From positions 1 to 64,000 of the IMG/VR virus record IMGVR_UViG_3300010373_000039: a DNA stretch of 64,000 nucleotides. One strand, written 5' to 3'. The position numbers and the translations under genes are program-made. The DNA is from a virus. Under the pieces are notes generated by a model. The model was not told the origin of the DNA. It did not search any database and saw nothing but the letters and a program-made list of their open reading frames with translations. Numbering within the stretch: the stretch's first letter is position 1; the number at the start of each line of letters is the position of its first letter. Below are positions 25,365 to 33,977 of the stretch, one piece after another.

Positions 25365-25883
25365 ATGGCTGCGGCCAAGTGCTACCTCGAACGAAGGCAA
25401 AAAGGCTGCTTGCCCATCCTTTGCGGTGGTGGCAGGCACTTTTTGATGCCTTTGGGTCGCGGGCACTTTGCCAAGGTTGATGTCGCCGATTTCAAAATCG
25501 TGCGGTACATGCCCTGGCGTTCATCCCCCCAAACCAACGGCGTTTATGTTTTCGGACAAAACGCGCCGCTTCACCGGTTTTTGATGAATCCGGGCAAAGA
25601 TTTTGAGGTGGACCATAAAAACGGCGACCCGCTTGACAACCGCCGTTCAAATCTTCGAGTAGTTTCCCACGCGGTCAATCAGCAGAATCAACGTGTACGT
25701 CGGAATAGCAAAACCGGCGTCCGAGGCGTTTCGTTTGAACGCCAAACGAATAAGTACAAAGCCTCCTTCAAAGTTGGGAATCGTGTAGTCACATTAGGTC
25801 GGTTCGTCAATTTGGCGGATGCCGCCGAGGCCCGTCGCGAAGCCGAGCTAAAGTTTTGGAACAGGACATATGCGGTTCGCTAG
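25365..25883 (+). CDS. HNH homing endonuclease with AP2 domain
   Basis: Residues about 60-110 form the HNH core (LHRFLMN, VDHKNGDPLDNRRSNLRVV, H and N ligands). Residues about 118-170 form an AP2 DNA-binding domain (TGVRGVSFERQTNKYKASFKV...LGRF). GGAG precedes ATGGCT. It stands between the capsid promoter leader and the capsid gene, in the same reading frame as the capsid gene with only one TAG between them. Confidence 0.85.
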   Translation: MAAAKCYLERRQKGCLPILCGGGRHFLMPLGRGHFAKVDVADFKIVRYMPWRSSPQTNGVYVFGQNAPLHRFLMNPGKDFEVDHKNGDPLDNRRSNLRVVSHAVNQQNQRVRRNSKTGVRGVSFERQTNKYKASFKVGNRVVTLGRFVNLADAAEARREAELKFWNRTYAVR

Positions 25884-25904
25884 GTAAAACTGGCTGGACC
25901 GGTT

Positions 25905-27074
25905 TTGAAAGGTAAGGGTATCTATATCGCTAACATTTTAACCGCCGTTACCCCCAAACTGCTCGCCCAGGGCCTTCTAGCGCTTCGCCAGGTTGCGATC
26001 ATGCCGCAATTGGTGAACCAGGGCTATTCCCAGCTTGCCGGCGAACGCGGATCGTCGATTGACGTTCCGATTCCCTCCGCAATCACGGCGCAGGCCGTGG
26101 CCCCCGGCAATACGCCGCCCTCGACCGCCGATGTGCAGCCCACGTCGGTGAGTATCGCGCTCAACAACTGGTACGAAGCCCCGTTCTATTTGACCGATCA
26201 GGACATGATGACCGCCATGGAGGGAACCATCCCCATGCAGGCATCGGAAGCGATCAAATCGCTGGCCGTCCAGGTCAACAGCGACATTTTCTCGCTATAC
26301 AAGAACATCTATGGTTTTTCGGGCACCCCCGGCACTACGCCGTTCGCGTCCAACACCACGGATGTCACCACGACCCGTAAGATTTTGAACACCCAGCTCG
26401 CGCCGATTTCCGACCGCCGGTTTATGCTGGACCCCAGCGCTGAGGCCAACGCGCTGTCGCTCGCCGCGTTCCAGGCCTATCTTAACACCGACGACACCGG
26501 TGTTATCAAGGACGGTAACCTGGGCCGCAAACTGGGATTTGATTTCTACATGTCCCAGCTCGTTCCGACCCACACGGCCGGCTCGATCACCACGGGACTG
26601 ACCGCCAAGGCATCGACGGTCCAGGCGGTGGGCACCACGGCTATCGTTTGCACGACCGCCGCCTCTACCGGCGCCTGTGCGCTGGTTATCGGCGACATCA
26701 TCACGTTCGCCGGCGATACCCAAACCTACGTCGTGACGGCGGCGGCAACGCAGGCATCGGCCGCAACCGATGTGACGGTGAACATCTCCCCGGGTAAGAA
26801 GGTTGCCCTGGCCGGTGGTGAGGCCGTTACGCTCAAGGCATCGCACACCGTCAACCTCGCGTTCCATCGTGACGCGTTCGCATTTGCGACCCGTCCGCTG
26901 ACACAGGCGGCTGAGGGATTGGGCAACATCATTCAGAGCGCCGTGGACCCGGTTTCGGGCCTTAGCCTCCGGTTGGAAATCAGCCGCGAACACAAGCGGA
27001 CCCGATTCAGCTACGATATCCTTTACGGTATGCAATGCATCCGTAAGGAATTGGCGGCGCGATTGGCCGGATAA
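25905..27074 (+). CDS. Major capsid protein (P22 coat-like)
   Basis: The stretch ANILTAVTPKLLAQGLLALRQ and the following IDVPIPSAITAQAV and WYEAPFYLTDQD match phage coat proteins of the P22 gp5-like group, which normally begin MANI-like. Here no ATG or GTG is present: the codon before GCT-AAC is ATC, and the nearest start is TTG 25905, adding about eight residues. Residues 245-310 hold an inserted Ig-like region. Leucine and glutamine codons (CTG/CTC, CAG) differ sharply from the neighbours, as expected for very high expression. Confidence 0.82.
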   Translation: MKGKGIYIANILTAVTPKLLAQGLLALRQVAIMPQLVNQGYSQLAGERGSSIDVPIPSAITAQAVAPGNTPPSTADVQPTSVSIALNNWYEAPFYLTDQDMMTAMEGTIPMQASEAIKSLAVQVNSDIFSLYKNIYGFSGTPGTTPFASNTTDVTTTRKILNTQLAPISDRRFMLDPSAEANALSLAAFQAYLNTDDTGVIKDGNLGRKLGFDFYMSQLVPTHTAGSITTGLTAKASTVQAVGTTAIVCTTAASTGACALVIGDIITFAGDTQTYVVTAAATQASAATDVTVNISPGKKVALAGGEAVTLKASHTVNLAFHRDAFAFATRPLTQAAEGLGNIIQSAVDPVSGLSLRLEISREHKRTRFSYDILYGMQCIRKELAARLAG

Positions 27075-27114
27075 TTCCCCGACCAACCAACAATTTTCTG
27101 CACTCAAGGAGCGG

Positions 27115-27155
27115 CGACCCCAAGGGAATTTTAGGAAACCCTTGGGGTCGTTTTG
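27115..27155 (+). terminator. Rho-independent terminator after the capsid gene
   Basis: CGACCCCAAGGG (27115-27126) pairs perfectly over 12 bases with CCCTTGGGGTCG (27139-27150) and is followed by TTTT. It closes the capsid transcription unit. Confidence 0.93.
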
Positions 27156-27187
27156 ATAAACACAAACCCTTTTCAAGGAGTCCGTCA

Positions 27188-27934
27188 ATGCCCCCGATTT
27201 TTAGCCAGAAGTCCTCGATCGTCAGTTTGGTGTTGATCGGTGTCGGTATTTATTGCCACATTAAGGGCACGACCCTTTCCAGCGCCAACGAAAACATGAT
27301 TACACAGGCCATTGGATTGATCTTCGACATCTTGGCCGGCAACATTGCGTATTTCGTCAGCCTTCACAATAAAAACAAGAGCGCGATCAACCAACACGCC
27401 GACGTGATTAACCAATCCACGGCGACGGCATCCAACCCCGGTCCGTCCACAACGGCCACCGTTTTGAAGCTTTTGTTTATCGGCGGCATGGCGGCGGCGA
27501 TGACCGGTTGCCTGGGTGGATGCGCCCAATTCAATCAAATGTCCGACCAGGACAAAGTATCACAGGCGGAAACGGTATTCACTACCGCCGTAACGGCCCT
27601 TAGTGCCGCCAAAACGGCCAACCTGATCGATGCTCAGGATTACCACACCATCGTGGGGATCGAAACAACGATAAGCGCCGCGTTTGACACGGTCCACGCG
27701 GACCTGGACGCCGGCGGAAAACTGGACGGCAATACCGCATGGTCGGTGCTTAACACCACTCTGCAGCAATTAGCCGTCTTCCAATGGAGGTTTACCAATG
27801 GACGCGGCAATAATAGCGGCAATCGAGGCCCTGCCAGCCTTCCTTCAAGTAGTCGATCAACTGATTACTCAACTACAAAAGGGTGGGCAGTCATTGACTA
27901 CCGAACAACGCGATACCATCGAACAGCAGCGTAA
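27188..27934 (+). CDS. Membrane/lipoprotein-like protein, possible lysis function
   Basis: Residues 8-27 and 40-60 are hydrophobic, a holin-like hairpin. A third hydrophobic stretch (about 92-106) ends in AAMTGCLGGC, which looks like a lipobox. The helical region after it ends near residue 198. The last 48 residues are low-complexity and overlap the gene at 27798, so they may come from a lost stop or frameshift. AAGGAG precedes the ATG. Two ancestral genes may be fused here. Confidence 0.5.
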   Translation: MPPIFSQKSSIVSLVLIGVGIYCHIKGTTLSSANENMITQAIGLIFDILAGNIAYFVSLHNKNKSAINQHADVINQSTATASNPGPSTTATVLKLLFIGGMAAAMTGCLGGCAQFNQMSDQDKVSQAETVFTTAVTALSAAKTANLIDAQDYHTIVGIETTISAAFDTVHADLDAGGKLDGNTAWSVLNTTLQQLAVFQWRFTNGRGNNSGNRGPASLPSSSRSTDYSTTKGWAVIDYRTTRYHRTAA

Positions 27935-27977
27935 ATTGGCGGTCGCCGCCGCCGTTTCGTTGGATAAGCTCGCCTAG
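27798..27977 (+). CDS. Small helical protein, 59 aa
   Basis: ATG 27798 is eight bases after GGAGG, and the frame runs to TAG at 27975-27977. The product is a continuous amphipathic helix (MDAAIIAAIEALPAFLQVV start, then ..TTEQRDTIEQQRKLAVAAA). It overlaps the 3' end of the preceding frame by 137 bases, but its strong Shine-Dalgarno site and composition favour it as the real gene there. Confidence 0.6.
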   Translation: MDAAIIAAIEALPAFLQVVDQLITQLQKGGQSLTTEQRDTIEQQRKLAVAAAVSLDKLA

Positions 27978-28005
27978 TCGGGTGCCACCGGGAGGGTTTT
28001 TGGAA

Positions 28006-28368
28006 ATGCTTTCGTTCATTCCATACGAATTGGATAAAAACCCTTCCGGTGGATACCTTGTACTAACCGCCATGGTGTTGATGTTGGGGGGAAACGGCGT
28101 GATTACCCGACTCCTTCGCTATCGTAGTAAAAATCTGCTTTCCACTAACGAAACGATCCAAAAACTGTTGATACGTATGGGGGCGCTGGAAACCAAGGTA
28201 GATTTACTCAAGGATCAATTGGAAGAGGAACGAAAAATCCACATTGAGGAATTGACCCGGTGGCGTCGGATTTGTAGCAAGCTTCGGTCGCAATTGGAAA
28301 CCGCCCAAAAACGCATAGCCGAGTTGCTAGCCGAGAACGAAAGCCTGCGGGGAATGAAAAAGGACTGA
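28006..28368 (+). CDS. Membrane-anchored coiled-coil protein (spanin-like candidate)
   Basis: A hydrophobic segment near residues 16-38 is followed by a long charged coiled coil (about 45-118). This topology matches inner-membrane spanins, but also any Rz-like or anchoring protein. I prefer ATG 28006 (GGAGG upstream) over GTG 27982. Together with the lipobox-containing gene at 27188 it could form a lysis set; no separate endolysin is visible nearby. Confidence 0.45.
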   Translation: MLSFIPYELDKNPSGGYLVLTAMVLMLGGNGVITRLLRYRSKNLLSTNETIQKLLIRMGALETKVDLLKDQLEEERKIHIEELTRWRRICSKLRSQLETAQKRIAELLAENESLRGMKKD

Positions 28369-28370
28369 CC

Positions 28371-29480
28371 ATGCTGCGATTTATTTGTAACGTATTTTTT
28401 GCGGTCATGTTCGCGTTGACCGCCGACGCCCAAACGACCCAACCGTTTGCCCAGCAACTTGGTTCGCTGGGCAATTCCATTGATGCGATCGTCGCGGCCA
28501 AGAACCAACAAATCACCGCATTGCAATTGCAAAACGCCACGCTGGCCGATCAGGTCGCGGCGTCGTTAAAATTGCAGGCATTGCCGGACGGCACCGATCT
28601 TACGCCGATCCTATCCAATCCGATTTCCGGGCAGTTGGTGGTGTTGAAGGAGGATGGTAGCTATCCGGTCCTTCACCCGACTATCAGCGCCACTAAGGTA
28701 GTTTTGGGGTTCAATTCCACCCTAAGCATGGTGTCGGTCAATCCCGGTGGTACGGGGATCGGTATTCGTGCCCCCAATTGCGTGTTTTCGGGGTTGAATC
28801 TGATCGGTAACGTGACCGCGTTCCATGTGTGGGCGGCGCACGCCCAAATCAATAACTGCCGTTTTGACAAATCGATTGCGGTAGGCATTCAAACCGATGT
28901 TGGTGGTGATAGTACGACCATCGACGGTTGCAATTTTGGGATTACCCAGGCCCAGGGCATTTACGCCACCGCCGACAATCTTACGATCATCAACAGCTTT
29001 TTTGCCGGGTCGGTGGGGGAACACCCCATCCGGGTCGATAAAAACAGTACCACGGGGCATCGACCCAATAACATCTTGATCGCTAATTGCAGCATCACCA
29101 ACCACAATATTTATGGGAAGGAGGCAATTGCTCTTCGAGAATGTGATTTAGTTACATTGCATAATTTGGTGGTTGATGGTTGGGTCCGTCCGGGCAACGT
29201 CATAGGCAACCCTGATTCGACGGTGCATTGCAGCGATTTGATTATCCACGGGTTGACCTTCGCCTCGCTTCGCCCGGGGGGTTCCCTTTTGCAAATTGAG
29301 CACGATGTAAACTCGGTAATCAGCGACATTTCCGGACCAGGAAGCTTAACCGATCCGCTGATTAGTAATCAGGTCCGTTCGGTACTGTCGATCCACAACG
29401 GGTCTTTGATAGGGAATCCTCCACCGGGCAAACAATGGTTTCCGATGATTAGTGGTCCCGGCGCTGCTAACGCGATTTAA
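28371..29480 (+). CDS. Exported beta-helix protein
   Basis: The start codes for a Sec signal peptide (residues 1-20, cleavage after ADA). A short coil (35-65) follows, then a right-handed parallel beta-helix with repeated short turns containing N, G and C (about 95-360), as in pectate-lyase-like folds and tail spikes. The signal peptide argues for secretion from the host rather than ordinary virion assembly. A catalytic site is not visible. Confidence 0.6.
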   Translation: MLRFICNVFFAVMFALTADAQTTQPFAQQLGSLGNSIDAIVAAKNQQITALQLQNATLADQVAASLKLQALPDGTDLTPILSNPISGQLVVLKEDGSYPVLHPTISATKVVLGFNSTLSMVSVNPGGTGIGIRAPNCVFSGLNLIGNVTAFHVWAAHAQINNCRFDKSIAVGIQTDVGGDSTTIDGCNFGITQAQGIYATADNLTIINSFFAGSVGEHPIRVDKNSTTGHRPNNILIANCSITNHNIYGKEAIALRECDLVTLHNLVVDGWVRPGNVIGNPDSTVHCSDLIIHGLTFASLRPGGSLLQIEHDVNSVISDISGPGSLTDPLISNQVRSVLSIHNGSLIGNPPPGKQWFPMISGPGAANAI

Positions 29481-29492
29481 GGTGGTGACGTA

Positions 29493-29921
29493 ATGCCCCG
29501 TAAAACGACCGCAAAACCGTTGACCGAGGAACAAAGGAAATTGGCGTCCAATGTGGAAAAACTGGTTAATTACTTTGTGAGTAAAAACCCACGGCCCCGT
29601 TATCTGACGCCCGACGATTACCGGGCCGAGTTGTACCTGGCGGTGGTTCGTCGGTCATCGCAGTTTGATCCTAAAAAGGGAACGTTTGACACGTGGGCGT
29701 ACCGGGCGATGGAACAACGATTGAAAGGGTTGCACTATGCGGCGTACCAAAAGGCAACATATCGGGTTGGCAAAGAACGACATTTTAGAGAGGTCCGGGT
29801 GTTTTTCGTCGATGCGAAACTTTTCGATGTGTCTAGGTTCCGTCGTATTGATGGTGTCTATTACGGCAGTATTCGCAACACCGCAAGCCGTGGCCTCCGT
29901 AAGCTACAATGTGATGATTGA
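29493..29921 (+). CDS. Sigma-70 region 2-like protein, 142 aa
   Basis: Residues 38-80 (YLTPDDYRAELYLAVVRRSSQFDPKKGTFDTWAYRAM) have the region 2 pattern of sigma factors (acidic helix, FDP.KG, TWAYR), which binds core RNA polymerase and the -10 element. There is no region 4. The last 37 codons overlap the signal peptide of the next gene, so the C-terminus may be truncated. It is the best candidate in the window for a phage transcription factor. Confidence 0.55.
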   Translation: MPRKTTAKPLTEEQRKLASNVEKLVNYFVSKNPRPRYLTPDDYRAELYLAVVRRSSQFDPKKGTFDTWAYRAMEQRLKGLHYAAYQKATYRVGKERHFREVRVFFVDAKLFDVSRFRRIDGVYYGSIRNTASRGLRKLQCDD

Positions 29922-30465
29922 CACCACCAATCTTCCCACCGCCCGGGATTACACGGTTCAATTCTACTTGACCAATTCCGACGCTACGGACAATTGGAGT
30001 CGGATCGTTCAACCCGACAGCTTTTCAATCGATGGTGATTTGTATCGGGACAATACCCACTACTATGCTGATCAACCAACCCTTGATCCGGTGCCAGCGC
30101 CAATCCCAATCAATTTCTACTTAACCCTCAACGGCGCTGCTGGAAGCAATGATGTCTTTTTGATGTCGATCCGGACCCCCGATGGGATTATCGCCGGTCC
30201 GGATGGAAGCGATTGGTTGGCGTGGGCGTCGATGGACACCGATTCGCCGGTTCTTAATTTTGACATGCCGGCCGGGGTGTCAATGACATCGGCCATTGTT
30301 CCCGAAACATCGTCGGCAATTTTGATGTTGGCGGGGATCGGCATCATCCTTTTGCTGCGTTCGCGCCGTCCAAAGGAACATGTCCGATGGATAACCAACC
30401 GTCCTTCAAATTTCATCCGCAAGTACGCGAATAACTATCCGGATTGTCCCCCGCGTCGTCGATAG
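29812..30465 (+). CDS. Secreted PEP-CTERM-type protein
   Basis: A signal peptide (about residues 1-29) leads into SYNVMIDTTNLPTARDYTVQF, the opening strand seen in PEP-CTERM family proteins. The C-terminus has VPETSS (163-168), a hydrophobic helix (169-182) and RSRR (183-186): the three parts of a PEP-CTERM sorting signal, with T in place of the second P. A further 31 residues follow, which is unusual. Exosortase would cut at this signal. ATG 29812 is the best start; 29827 is an alternative. Confidence 0.65.
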   Translation: MRNFSMCLGSVVLMVSITAVFATPQAVASVSYNVMIDTTNLPTARDYTVQFYLTNSDATDNWSRIVQPDSFSIDGDLYRDNTHYYADQPTLDPVPAPIPINFYLTLNGAAGSNDVFLMSIRTPDGIIAGPDGSDWLAWASMDTDSPVLNFDMPAGVSMTSAIVPETSSAILMLAGIGIILLLRSRRPKEHVRWITNRPSNFIRKYANNYPDCPPRRR

Positions 30466-30479
30466 GCAGGGTTTTACCA

Positions 30480-33400
30480 ATGAAGCACACACGATTTCTT
30501 GTTTCGTTTGTTTTGGCCGTTGCATCCATGGCCGGCGGCGCATTTGGTGCCGTAGGCGATGTCACGCAATGCATTATTGACAAAAGCGCATTTGTCGCGT
30601 TTTTGAAGATTAGTGGTGTTTCTCCGGGTGGAACGTATGTCCCGACAAATGCCACCTTTACCGTCACGTCGATGGGGTTCGACAACACCGGTGCCGCGAC
30701 TACCAAAACGCGCACGTTGACCGGTGGCCACCAAATGCTTTGCCCGACCGGCGATGGCTCAATCGCTATGTCGAAGGTGCAGATTGGTCCGGTAACCGGT
30801 GGTATTTTTGTCGATGGTGACACGGTAACACAGGCCGGTGGCGCTACGGCGGTGGTAGACAGCAATTCCCCGTGCAGCCCTCTATTGCTTCGAAATATCA
30901 CCGGAACACCGAACCTAGGCGCATGGACCGACAGTACCACCGGCGCTACGGCTACGCCCACAACCACACCCACCGTCTATACCGGCTCGCCCGTTCGCGA
31001 GGGTGTGGACGGCTTCGATCTATGGATTGCGATTAGTCTTAGTGACCCGGTTTATCAAAAGGACAACACCGGTGGGGGCAACAGTGGCACCGCCCCGACC
31101 GTCACAACCACCGCCGGTCTTTATAATGACGGCACCCATAACTCCAACGCCGTCACGGCCCTGACATGCACTAACGATTCCACCCTCGCCTATCCAAAGG
31201 CCCTTGCGCATTGGGCGGTGGTTGGTGGTCAGAGGTTTAATGCCCCCATTGATATTGAGGTAATCGGCGTTCAAAAGTTTGCCGGGAATCAAGAGCCCCT
31301 GGCCTGCGTCATTATCTCGGGTGCTGATGCACATTCCCATACGACTACCGCCACGCTTACATCAATGGTCCTTAGTGCGGCGGATAATGTCCCGGTTTAT
31401 AAAACCGTGGCCGATCCGACCAGCTTCACGCAGCTTGATCGCGTTAATTACAACTTCAAAGCATATCCCAATATTGGCGATTCCAGTTGCGTGGTCGATA
31501 CGTCCGGGGGCGCGGCATGGCCACAGTTTAATGCGACGGGGAACCCGGCCTTAGGTCCAATCACCTTTACCGACAATCAGGCCAATGCACAGATTTATCC
31601 GGTAGCGGTGGTCGATTCGACCAGCAACATTACCGGGACGCTTGGTGGAACGGGAACCTTCGCCGATCACGAGCACCTTACCCAACCAAACACTGGCGCT
31701 ACGGCTTGGGTTATTGGTGCGCAAAGTAGTAGTCCGATCAAGGTTTCAAATATTATCGGAAGTCCTGATGGCACCGTTTGGAACGGGACCAGCGCAAGCA
31801 TCACCCCGACCGGACCTCCGACCGCGAACGCCGCCGGTGGGACGGTCTATAAGGACGCAAGCCTTGTTCCTGGAAGTCCCGGAACCTATGCCAGTTTGTC
31901 GGTCGCAGCGGCAAATTTAGCAGCTTACAACAACACAAATAATGGACATAACGATCCGGGTAATGGCACAATCTGGATGACCGAGCAGGCCTACCACACC
32001 GGGGACACTACCTCGGCGTTTGTTTGCTCGGATTGGTTGACGATCACCCGCAAACCCGGCCTTGCGACCGGCAAGGCGGTTATCATCGGTTACCTTAGCT
32101 TAGACCAGCTAGGACCGACACTCGATCGTTACTATGACCTCGATTTTGCACCGGTAGATGACTATTGTGTTTCGGACAATTGGGGCGTCTGGTTCGATCA
32201 CGATCGGTTTGATGGTACAGCGCACGCTAATGCCCAACCGTCATTTCAGGCGGCGCATCTTGTAACTACCAATTGCACCTTCTCTAATGGATTTCGTCTT
32301 TGTGCCTATGTTTTCAGCACCGGCAATTGGCCCTACATCACCCGAAATAATACCTCGGATCGTGGCGCGGTGATGGCCGGTCTTGTTTGCGCCGGCAATA
32401 CGTTGGTGCAGGGATCGGGGGAAACCGGCTCAACCGCTGCTATAGTGCAGGATACCGCGATCTATATCAACAACACATACCGGATTTACGGTGTGTTTGT
32501 CCAAACCGCGCCCACATTGCCCACGGGAATAGCGTTCATCAACAACCTGGTGGAGAAGGTTGGCACCGATACCCAAACCGCCACGGCGATGTGGGCCGAT
32601 GGTGTGACCGTCGATGCCGAACAGGTAATTTGGTGGTACAACACGGTTGTCGGAGAGCGAAGTAATACCGGGTACAATGATAAGACGCCCGCCAGTTTGC
32701 GAACCAATTGGAGCTACATTGGCAATAGTTGTGATTGGATTCCGACCAAGCACGACATATTCAACCAGGGAACGGGTGGTGAGGGCCCTAATCCAACACG
32801 AATCAAGGGGTGGCCGGTAAACTATGGCGTAGGTTTTCATCACAACCACTCGGTTCAGGCGGATGGCGGTACTTTCGCACCGATCTATTTTGGTGTGGAT
32901 GGAACCCGCCAATCGTCGGCCGGATACACCCTAAACGCGAGCGAATCGGGGACAAATGCGGGGGGCGGCAACTACACCCCCGCCGTGGGATCGACCCTGA
33001 TTGGCCGTATTCCATTCGCAGAGCAACCGATTGCGTTTGACCGTGCCGGGAACACCCGTAGCACCTCTTCGACGGCCGTAGGGGCGTTTGCGGCCCAAAG
33101 TGAATTGATTGCCACCGCGTTTGAAATATCCGGTGGCGCAACCGCGACCCCGGGCGTTTCCTATCTAGGCTCGGTCACCCCCAACGGCCCGCTTCCATCC
33201 GGTGAAACGGTTGTCGTAACCGACGATTTGGGTAACACAATTGCCACGCTTACCTTTGCCAATGGATCATCGACCGGTCAAAACTTTAATTGGACCCCCA
33301 CCAACGCACAATCGGGTTCGCGGACCCTGACCGCAACGGCAACCCCGGCATTGGGAAGCCCGCCGACGATGAGCGTTGGGGTTGCCGCCGTTGCACCGAC

Positions 33401-33968
33401 ACTAAGTGCCGGCGGATCGGTGGGAACCATTTCCCTTTCATGGGGCGCAATAACCGGCGCGGCGACCTATAACGTCTACCGTGGAACGACCCCGGGTGGG
33501 GAATCGGGAACGCCGGTGGCCACCGGGATTACCGGGACCACCTACAACGATACCGGGTTGTCGCCTAGCGCTACCTTCTATTACACGGTTAAATCGGTGA
33601 ACACGGGTGGAACCTCATCGTCATCGAATGAGGTAATCGCCACGACCGTGGCAAGGAAATTATCCGCGATTCCCGGCGCGGTGAAAACCAACGGAACAAA
33701 TATTGTCGTTACCTTAGTGGACAATTACGCAACCACGTTCACGACCGGAACGCCCGGATCACCCACGGTCACCGTGACGGGCGCTACCAAGGTAGGTCAA
33801 CAGGTAACGGCAAACAACCAAATCAAGGTTACAATCAATACGGGTGGGGTGGGAACCGTCACGTTCGATCCGGGAACCGGATTTACCGCAACCGTTTTGA
33901 TTAGTAACAGCGGCCTTCGCGATCGAAGGACGGACCCGTTTGGAAACATCAGGCATCGACCATTTTAG
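30480..33968 (+). CDS. Large exported adhesin-like protein, 1162 aa
   Basis: A Sec signal peptide (residues 1-23, ending GAFGA) is followed by Thr/Gly-rich beta domains. A region near 470-830 reads like a beta-helix with aromatic turns. An Ig-like domain (about 880-965) and a fibronectin type III-like domain (about 968-1055: ISLSWGAITGAATYNVYRG) follow. It could be a receptor-binding, surface-display or secreted protein. The signal peptide makes a conventional tail fibre less likely. Confidence 0.6.
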   Translation: MKHTRFLVSFVLAVASMAGGAFGAVGDVTQCIIDKSAFVAFLKISGVSPGGTYVPTNATFTVTSMGFDNTGAATTKTRTLTGGHQMLCPTGDGSIAMSKVQIGPVTGGIFVDGDTVTQAGGATAVVDSNSPCSPLLLRNITGTPNLGAWTDSTTGATATPTTTPTVYTGSPVREGVDGFDLWIAISLSDPVYQKDNTGGGNSGTAPTVTTTAGLYNDGTHNSNAVTALTCTNDSTLAYPKALAHWAVVGGQRFNAPIDIEVIGVQKFAGNQEPLACVIISGADAHSHTTTATLTSMVLSAADNVPVYKTVADPTSFTQLDRVNYNFKAYPNIGDSSCVVDTSGGAAWPQFNATGNPALGPITFTDNQANAQIYPVAVVDSTSNITGTLGGTGTFADHEHLTQPNTGATAWVIGAQSSSPIKVSNIIGSPDGTVWNGTSASITPTGPPTANAAGGTVYKDASLVPGSPGTYASLSVAAANLAAYNNTNNGHNDPGNGTIWMTEQAYHTGDTTSAFVCSDWLTITRKPGLATGKAVIIGYLSLDQLGPTLDRYYDLDFAPVDDYCVSDNWGVWFDHDRFDGTAHANAQPSFQAAHLVTTNCTFSNGFRLCAYVFSTGNWPYITRNNTSDRGAVMAGLVCAGNTLVQGSGETGSTAAIVQDTAIYINNTYRIYGVFVQTAPTLPTGIAFINNLVEKVGTDTQTATAMWADGVTVDAEQVIWWYNTVVGERSNTGYNDKTPASLRTNWSYIGNSCDWIPTKHDIFNQGTGGEGPNPTRIKGWPVNYGVGFHHNHSVQADGGTFAPIYFGVDGTRQSSAGYTLNASESGTNAGGGNYTPAVGSTLIGRIPFAEQPIAFDRAGNTRSTSSTAVGAFAAQSELIATAFEISGGATATPGVSYLGSVTPNGPLPSGETVVVTDDLGNTIATLTFANGSSTGQNFNWTPTNAQSGSRTLTATATPALGSPPTMSVGVAAVAPTLSAGGSVGTISLSWGAITGAATYNVYRGTTPGGESGTPVATGITGTTYNDTGLSPSATFYYTVKSVNTGGTSSSSNEVIATTVARKLSAIPGAVKTNGTNIVVTLVDNYATTFTTGTPGSPTVTVTGATKVGQQVTANNQIKVTINTGGVGTVTFDPGTGFTATVLISNSGLRDRRTDPFGNIRHRPF

Positions 33969-33977
33969 GAGGATACT

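Noticed and set aside
26295-27188. 297-residue reverse-strand open frame opposite the capsid gene
   Set aside because: Fully antisense to the capsid gene and crosses the strong terminator at 27115-27155.
31840-33960. Threonine/glycine-rich repeats as tandem DNA repeats
   Set aside because: The similarity is at amino-acid composition level; I saw no exact tandem DNA repeat units.
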